This document shows, piece after piece, positions 59,309 to 64,000 of a stretch of DNA of 64,000 nt. The notes under the pieces are model-generated. The model saw only the letters and a program-made list of their open reading frames with translations, had not been told where the DNA came from and searched no databases. Each line of letters starts with the position of its first letter. The first letter of the stretch is position 1. A program made the translations under genes and the position numbers. This DNA is from Rhizobium sp. 16-488-2b (GTDB lineage Bacteria; Pseudomonadota; Alphaproteobacteria; Rhizobiales; Rhizobiaceae): the NCBI RefSeq assembly GCF_017741815.1, contig NZ_JAGHMF010000022.1, positions 26,732 to 90,731 on the forward strand, given 5' to 3'.

Positions 59309-60425
59309 AACCGAGCACCTCCGTCTTGAGACCGGTCTCCGCATAGAAGCGGTCGGCGCGCGCGATCACTTCAGGATCGGCCGAATAGGAAACGACGAGC
59401 GAACCGAAGGGCTCTCCGCCGATCTCCTCGATCGCGCCTGCGAGAATATTGACGTCGGAACCAAGCTCCGCGACCAGCCGGCCCGTGAGCGGCTTGAAGG
59501 CGGTTTCGCCGAAGAACACCAGCCGCACCAGCGCCCGGTCGCCCGAAGACGGCTGCGCCTTGATGCCCGAACGCAGCCATTCCGGCAGCTTCAGCGCCGA
59601 GGCAAGCAGCGTGCGCGTCGTCTGATGCTGCGGGTTGGTGTAGACGTCGAAGGTCCGTCCGGCCTCGACGATCTTACCGGCATCGATCACCGCGACGTGG
59701 CTGGCGATGGTCTTCACCACCTCCATCTCGTGGGTGATGAGGAGAACGGTGAGCCCGAGTTCGGCATTGATCCGCTTCAGGAGTTCCAGGATCGACTGCG
59801 TCGTTTCCGGATCGAGAGCCGAGGTCGCTTCGTCGGAAAGCAGCAGCTTCGGATCGGTCGCCAAAGCGCGGGCGATGCCGACGCGCTGCTTCTGGCCACC
59901 CGATAGCTCCGAGGGATAGTTGCCCGCCTTGTCGCCGAGACCGACCAGATCGAGCAGCGGCCCGACCTTGGCGCGGATCGTCTGCCTGTCGACACCCGCG
60001 ATCTCCAGCGGCAGCGCCACATTGTCGAAGGCGGTGCGCGAGGAAAGCAGGTTGAAGTGCTGGAAGATCATGCCGACCTGGCGGCGCAGGCCGCGAAGCC
60101 CCTCTTCGCTGAGCGCGCCGACATCCACGCCATCGACGAGCACCTTGCCCGAGGTTGCCGTCTCCAGCCCGTTGACCATGCGGATCAGCGTCGACTTGCC
60201 GGCGCCTGAACGGCCGATGATGCCGGTGATGGCGCCGCGCGCAACGGTGAGATCGACCTTTTCGACCGCGGTGAAACCGCCCTCGCCTGATGGCCCGTAG
60301 CGCTTGCCGGCGCCCTGAAAGGCGACCATCGGGATCGCCCCCGCCGCGCCCTCTGGCTCTCGCCCGGAATGGCCGCCGGACGCGCCCTGGGCAGCGTCTT
60401 GTTGGGCCTGGTGTTGGAGTGTCAT
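59298..60425 (-). CDS. metN: Methionine ABC transporter, ATP-binding protein
   Basis: 375 residues. Walker A GRSGAGKSTLIRMVN, signature LSGGQKQRVGIARALATDP, Walker B LLLSDEATSALD and H-loop LITHEM. The C-terminal NIL domain (RLVFFGETAFKPLTGRLVAE) binds methionine and inhibits transport when it is abundant. The first 33 residues (TLQHQAQQDAAQGASGG) are Gln/Gly/Ala rich and not family-like, and an in-frame ATG at 60329 could be the true start. First gene of metNIQ. No riboswitch is evident upstream. Confidence 0.94.
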   Translation of the reverse strand: MTLQHQAQQDAAQGASGGHSGREPEGAAGAIPMVAFQGAGKRYGPSGEGGFTAVEKVDLTVARGAITGIIGRSGAGKSTLIRMVNGLETATSGKVLVDGVDVGALSEEGLRGLRRQVGMIFQHFNLLSSRTAFDNVALPLEIAGVDRQTIRAKVGPLLDLVGLGDKAGNYPSELSGGQKQRVGIARALATDPKLLLSDEATSALDPETTQSILELLKRINAELGLTVLLITHEMEVVKTIASHVAVIDAGKIVEAGRTFDVYTNPQHQTTRTLLASALKLPEWLRSGIKAQPSSGDRALVRLVFFGETAFKPLTGRLVAELGSDVNILAGAIEEIGGEPFGSLVVSYSADPEVIARADRFYAETGLKTEVLGYVA

Positions 60426-60650
60426 TTCATGCTCGCGTATGTTGGTCTTCAAAAACTGGCGGTTCTATAACCGCTATCGCGCCGATTAGCCAATCGGGCG
60501 GCACATTCGAAGACAATCGCGGGTGCGAGACATGGACGCGGCTTTCGTTGCGGACGGGAAGGAAAGACGTTTCGCCTTTCCTGTTGTTGCAACTTATGCC
60601 GCCAGTGGTTGAAACCGGACAGGGATGTTTTTTTATTTGTGCGATGCGGC

Positions 60651-60678
60651 AGGAAAAAATCTACCTGCCGCATAGACA
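60651..60678. terminator. Hairpin between the glucosidase and metN
   Basis: ATGCGGCAGG (60654-60663) and CTGCCGCAT (60669-60677) pair around an A-rich loop. It lies 17 bases beyond the glucosidase stop on the minus strand, and a T run follows about ten bases later in that direction. Likely terminator, not certain. Confidence 0.55.
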
Positions 60679-60694
60679 ATTAGCCCGAGGGCAA

Positions 60695-62113
60695 TCAGGC
60701 GCTCTTGTGGTTCCCCTTCGGAAACTGCGCGGCGAGCTCCGAATACCACTTGCCGCTCGTCTTCACCGTGCGGACCTGTGTGTCGTAATCGACATGCACG
60801 AGGCCGAAGCGCATGCGATAGCCTTCCGCCCATTCGAAATTGTCCATCAGGCTCCAGGCGAAATAGCCGCGCATCGGATAGCCGTCCTTGATGAGATCGG
60901 CGACGACATCGAGGTGCTGGATGTAATAATCGAGCCGCATCGCGTCCTTGACCGCACCCGCTTCGATGCCGGTGTTGTCGCAGGCGCCGTTCTCGGTGAT
61001 GTAGCACTCCGGCAGATCGTAGCGGCGGTAGAGATCTTCCACCACATGCTTCAGCGCCGGCGCATAGACCTCCCAGCCGATATCGGTCTTGACGTCGCTG
61101 ACGCGGGGCGCCTCGACCGTCCAGGGGAAATCGCCGGTCTTCTTGGGATCGTCGGCGACGCGCAGCGGCGTGTAATAGTTGAGGCCCCACCAGTCGAGCT
61201 TCTGGCTGATAACAGCAAGATCACCCTCCTCGACGACAGGCATGCGGTCGCCGAGCGCTTCCAGGAACTCCTTCGGATATTCGCCCTTGAAGACGGGATC
61301 GAAGAAGGCGCCGTTGTGGAACTGGTGCGCCCGCTCGCCGGCAGCCTGGTCGGCAGCACTGTCGGAACCCGGGATGACCGACATGGCGTTCAGCACGAGG
61401 CCAACGGGCACGTTCGGCGCTTCCGAGCGGATCGCCTCGACGCCGAGGCCGTGCGCGAGGTTCATGTAGTGCATGGCGTGAAGTGCCGCCTGCATGTTGC
61501 GCTCGCCCGGCGCATGGATACCGTAGAGGTGGCTGAGCCAGACGATGCACCACGGCTCGTTGAAGGTCGCGACGCTATCCAGACGATCGCCGAGGCGCGC
61601 CATCACCGTCTTGGCGTAGCGCTGATAGGCATAGGCCGTCGACCGCGCCGTCCAGCCACCATCGCCGGCCAAGAGCAGCGGCAGGTCCCAGTGATAGAGC
61701 GTCGCGAAGGTCTTGATACCTCGCGCCTTGCAGCCATCGACGAGGCGATCGTAGAAATCGAGCCCCTTCTCGTTCACCGGCCCGGTGCCATCAGGGATGA
61801 TGCGCGGCCAGGCGATCGAGAAGCGATAGGCCTCGACGCCGAGCGACTTGATGAGATCGAGATCCTCGTCGAGGCGGTTATAGTGATCGCAGGCGACGTC
61901 GCCATTGTCGCGATTGAAGACCCGGCCCGGCATGTTGCAGAAGGCATCCCAGATCGATGGCTTGCGCCCATCGGCCTTCGAAGCGCCCTCGATCTGGAAA
62001 GCGGCCGTCGCCACGCCAAAGGTGAAATCGCCGGGGAAGCGGGCGGCCAGGGCCTTCGCATCAATCTTCGCGGCGGGGGTCTTCGCATCAATCGTCAAAC
62101 TGAAATCCTCCAA
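60695..62113 (-). CDS. Beta-glucosidase, GH1
   Basis: 472 residues. Retaining glycosidase: acid/base Glu in TFNEPWCIVWL, nucleophile Glu in YITENGACDN; N-terminal FPGDFTFGVATAAFQIEGA and GYFAWSLMDNFEWAEGY are GH1 signatures. No signal peptide, so cytoplasmic, hydrolysing imported beta-glucosides. The first 20 residues contain a repeated IDAK motif (TIDAKTPAAKIDAKALAAR). It stands as a single gene without an adjacent sugar transporter or regulator, and its promoter lies in the short gap to the ABC-F gene. Confidence 0.95.
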   Translation of the reverse strand: MEDFSLTIDAKTPAAKIDAKALAARFPGDFTFGVATAAFQIEGASKADGRKPSIWDAFCNMPGRVFNRDNGDVACDHYNRLDEDLDLIKSLGVEAYRFSIAWPRIIPDGTGPVNEKGLDFYDRLVDGCKARGIKTFATLYHWDLPLLLAGDGGWTARSTAYAYQRYAKTVMARLGDRLDSVATFNEPWCIVWLSHLYGIHAPGERNMQAALHAMHYMNLAHGLGVEAIRSEAPNVPVGLVLNAMSVIPGSDSAADQAAGERAHQFHNGAFFDPVFKGEYPKEFLEALGDRMPVVEEGDLAVISQKLDWWGLNYYTPLRVADDPKKTGDFPWTVEAPRVSDVKTDIGWEVYAPALKHVVEDLYRRYDLPECYITENGACDNTGIEAGAVKDAMRLDYYIQHLDVVADLIKDGYPMRGYFAWSLMDNFEWAEGYRMRFGLVHVDYDTQVRTVKTSGKWYSELAAQFPKGNHKSA

Positions 62114-62211
62114 ACTCGGCCGGCGGCTGCGTCGCGCTTCCGGCTGTCCTCTACTCTACGTATAGGTTTGAAATGTCAAATCTGTAACGTTGCAGATGAA
62201 TACGCCCGCTC

Positions 62212-63816
62212 TCAGAGCACATCCTCTCCCGATGGCAGCAACAGCCGCCGTGTGATCCCGATCCGCTCGAGAAACACCGCATCGTGACTGACGACGAGGA
62301 GCGCCCCGTCATAGGCGGCAAGCCCCGCCTCCACGGCGGCGATGGAATCGATGTCGAGATGGTTGGTCGGCTCATCGAGGACCAGCAGCGGCGGCGGCTC
62401 CGCACCTCCAAGCACGCAAGCCAAGCCGGCGCGCAGCAACTGCCCGCCGCTCAGCGTCGAAACCTGCTGAAGGGCGGCATCGGCGCGGAACATGAACCGC
62501 GCCAGCGCTGCGCGGCAGGCATTCTCGTTCGCACCGGGATTGAGCCTGCGGAAGTTCTCGGCAATCGACAGCGACCGGTCGAGCAGGCTGACGCTCTGGT
62601 CGAACACGGCAAGGCGCACGGGCACCGAGACCGTCCCCGCCCAGGGCGCGATCCGCCCGGTGACGAGCGACAGCAGCGTCGTCTTGCCCGAACCATTCGG
62701 CCCCTCGACCGCCACCCGCTCCGGCCCTGTGATTGCAAAGGAGAGATCGGTGATCACGGGTTGATCCGGCTCGTATCCAGCCGTCACGCCATCGAGCCGC
62801 AACACCACCCGCGACGCGGGCAGATGCGTCGACGCCAGCTTCGCGGAAAACGGCTGTAGGATCTCGATGCGCTCGCGCGCCGCACTGGCATCCTCCATCG
62901 CCTCCTCGCGCCGCTTCTCGCCGAGCCGGACCTTGTCGCCCCTAGTGTTTTCCGCCGCCCGCTTCAGGCCGCCGGCGACGATACGGGGCATATCGCCCCG
63001 CGCCGCCTTCTTGGCGCCCACCTTGTCGCTGCGCGCCTGCCGCTCGGCCGAGAGTTGCGCGCTGCGGGCGACATCCGCCACCCGCTTTTCGGCATCCGCA
63101 AGGTCGTGTTCGGCCGCCGCAAGCTCGACCGCCTTGCGCGCCTGAAACGCGCTCCAATTGCCGCCATAGCGCCTGGCGCCCAGCGTCGTCAGCTCAACGA
63201 TCGCATCCATCCGTTCGAGCAGCACACGATCATGGCTGACCACAAGCGCCCCGCCCCGCCAGCTCTCGATGAGAGCTATCACCGCCTCGCGGCCATCGCG
63301 ATCGAGATTGTTCGTCGGCTCATCGAGGATGAGGAAATCCGGTTCGCTGAAGATCAACGCCGCCAACCCGACACGGGTGCGCTGGCCGCCCGAGAGCGAG
63401 GTGAGCAGCGTATCGGGCTCGGCTGAGAAGCCCATCCGCTCGAGCGCATCGGCAAGCCGGACCTCGAGCGTCCAGTCGGCGGAAGCGACCTCCTCGGCCG
63501 ACGCCTCGCCGGCCACGGCGCGCGCGACAATATCGAGGGCTTCGCGGACACCGAAGAGATCGGCGACCGTGGCCTCGGCATCGACCTGCACCGTCTGGCG
63601 CAGGACACCGAGACGCCCGCTGACGGCGACGTTGCCGGATTGCGGCGCGAGATCAACGGTGATCAGCCTCAGAAGCGTCGTCTTGCCGACGCCATTGCGG
63701 CCGACCAGCCCGGCGCGTTCGGCCCCGAAGCTCAGATCGAGATTGGAAAAAAGCGGCCGCCCGTCAGGCGTGGACCACGAAAGATTGGAAAGGGTAATGG
63801 ATGCAGGCATGGACAT
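62212..63816 (-). CDS. ABC-F family ATPase
   Basis: 534 residues, two ABC domains in one chain without membrane helices. Domain 1: Walker A GRNGVGKTTLLR, LSGGQRTRVGLAALIFSEPD, LILDEPTNNLD. Domain 2: GPNGSGKTTLLS, LSGGQLLRAGLACVLGG, LVLDEPTNHLD. A charged, Lys/Arg/Ala-rich linker (about 230-330) lies between them. ABC-F proteins act on the ribosome, some protecting it from antibiotics, others in translation quality control; which one is not decidable. ATG 63816 (MSMPAS) is preferred over 63834. A short overlapping ORF upstream may regulate it. Confidence 0.92.
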   Translation of the reverse strand: MSMPASITLSNLSWSTPDGRPLFSNLDLSFGAERAGLVGRNGVGKTTLLRLITVDLAPQSGNVAVSGRLGVLRQTVQVDAEATVADLFGVREALDIVARAVAGEASAEEVASADWTLEVRLADALERMGFSAEPDTLLTSLSGGQRTRVGLAALIFSEPDFLILDEPTNNLDRDGREAVIALIESWRGGALVVSHDRVLLERMDAIVELTTLGARRYGGNWSAFQARKAVELAAAEHDLADAEKRVADVARSAQLSAERQARSDKVGAKKAARGDMPRIVAGGLKRAAENTRGDKVRLGEKRREEAMEDASAARERIEILQPFSAKLASTHLPASRVVLRLDGVTAGYEPDQPVITDLSFAITGPERVAVEGPNGSGKTTLLSLVTGRIAPWAGTVSVPVRLAVFDQSVSLLDRSLSIAENFRRLNPGANENACRAALARFMFRADAALQQVSTLSGGQLLRAGLACVLGGAEPPPLLVLDEPTNHLDIDSIAAVEAGLAAYDGALLVVSHDAVFLERIGITRRLLLPSGEDVL

Positions 63817-63868
63817 GGGTTTCCCGTATGGCAAGGCAAAGCGGCATTGCGATCGGGTTGAAATCCAT
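63764..63868 (-). promoter_or_regulatory. Possible upstream ORF overlapping the ABC-F start
   Basis: A 34-residue frame (MDFNPIAMPLCLAIRETHVH...) starts at ATG 63868 with AGGA about 10 bases upstream, and runs past the ABC-F start in another frame. An attenuating leader peptide is known before several antibiotic-resistance ABC-F genes, though those are usually not overlapping. Speculative. Confidence 0.3.
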
Positions 63869-63954
63869 GGTGCACCGTCCTGTTGGTATTGCGGATGGCT
63901 GCAATCTAGGCAGGTGGTGAGGTGAAATCAAGGCGGGGTGGGGTGTAAAGACCG

Positions 63955-64000
63955 CTCCCCAGCCTTTCATAACAAGTCCCCTCCCCAACCCCTCATGGAA
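63955..64000. repeat. Possible 5' part of a second palindromic repeat, cut by the window end
   Basis: AGTCCCCTCCCCAACCCCTC at 63977-63996 is the reverse complement of part of the element at 51476-51597 (GAGGGGTTGGGGAGGGG). The window ends within it, so the copy cannot be delimited. Confidence 0.4.

Noticed and set aside
60426..60694. SAM-responsive riboswitch upstream of metN
   Set aside because: I looked for a SAM-II-like core and found no recognisable motif; a covariance search is needed to exclude it.
60290..62287. Plus-strand ORF of 665 residues antisense to the glucosidase and metN
   Set aside because: Shadow of high-GC coding on the other strand; no recognisable motif and implausible composition.
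1..64000. Prophage, insertion sequence, integrase, CRISPR array or tRNA genes
   Set aside because: No transposase, integrase or phage structural motif, no regularly spaced repeats, and no cloverleaf that I could recognise in the gaps.

Overview
The window looks like an ordinary, GC-rich chromosome segment from a Rhizobiaceae-type alphaproteobacterium (Rhizobium, Agrobacterium, Neorhizobium or Ensifer-like). The evidence is the glgA-pgm-glgX order, the four-gene soxBDAG sarcosine oxidase operon, alphaproteobacterial families such as DUF930, DUF2277, HWE kinases and cytochrome oxidase subunit IV, a speF-like leader before ornithine decarboxylase, and several copies of rhizobial intergenic palindromes (RIME-like). 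I see no rRNA, tRNA, CRISPR array, insertion sequence, integrase or prophage gene. Species cannot be fixed from sequence reading alone.

Layout. 1-5.2 kb: the end of a glycogen operon (glgA truncated by the window start, pgm, glgX). 5.3-7.1 kb: a MaoC-like hydratase, a cluster of three very small membrane proteins (the first frameshifted) and a VapBC-like toxin-antitoxin pair. 7.1-12.3 kb: soxBDAG on the minus strand. 12.5-17.6 kb: small exported or hypothetical proteins, a glyoxalase-fold protein, a LysR regulator divergent from a frameshifted short-chain dehydrogenase, and a TadG-like von Willebrand protein. 17.8-19.2 kb: two divergent bS21 (rpsU) paralogues. 19.3-27.4 kb: a TPR lipoprotein, an FAD oxidoreductase, an HWE histidine kinase, small membrane proteins, a FeeM-like acyltransferase and a c-di-GMP phosphodiesterase with a degenerate GGDEF. 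27.7-31.1 kb: a TRAP transporter. 31.4-40.5 kb: a glutamine-amidotransferase-like hydrolase, an adenylate cyclase, a LacI/2-hydroxyacid dehydrogenase pair, a MarR/creatininase divergon, a second toxin-antitoxin pair and a CobW-WD40 zinc-type operon. 40.7-44.8 kb: cysE, a diguanylate cyclase, a serine hydrolase and small secreted proteins. 45-50.1 kb: ornithine decarboxylase plus GNAT, a LysR regulator, and a DUF1007-NicO nickel/cobalt pair. 50.3-57.7 kb: TerB-like protein, KDPG aldolase, CYTH and CHAD genes, tRNA hydroxylase TrhO, a CHASE4-GGDEF-EAL protein and an FMN reductase. 57.8-64 kb: metNIQ methionine ABC transporter, a GH1 glucosidase and an ABC-F ATPase.

Functionally the segment is a mixture of central carbon storage (glycogen, KDPG aldolase, glucosidase), one-carbon and amino-acid metabolism (sarcosine oxidase, cysE, metNIQ, ornithine decarboxylase), second-messenger signalling (three GGDEF proteins, one adenylate cyclase, one HWE kinase) and metal handling (CobW-WD40, DUF1007-NicO).

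The most unusual material is at small scale: the small membrane protein cluster at 5.8-6.35 kb, two single-base frameshifts (about 5858 and 15847), a repeat that supplies the stop codon of two unrelated genes, an 18-bp perfect palindrome upstream of a secreted-protein gene, several candidate operators in divergent regions, and a possible upstream ORF overlapping the ABC-F start.
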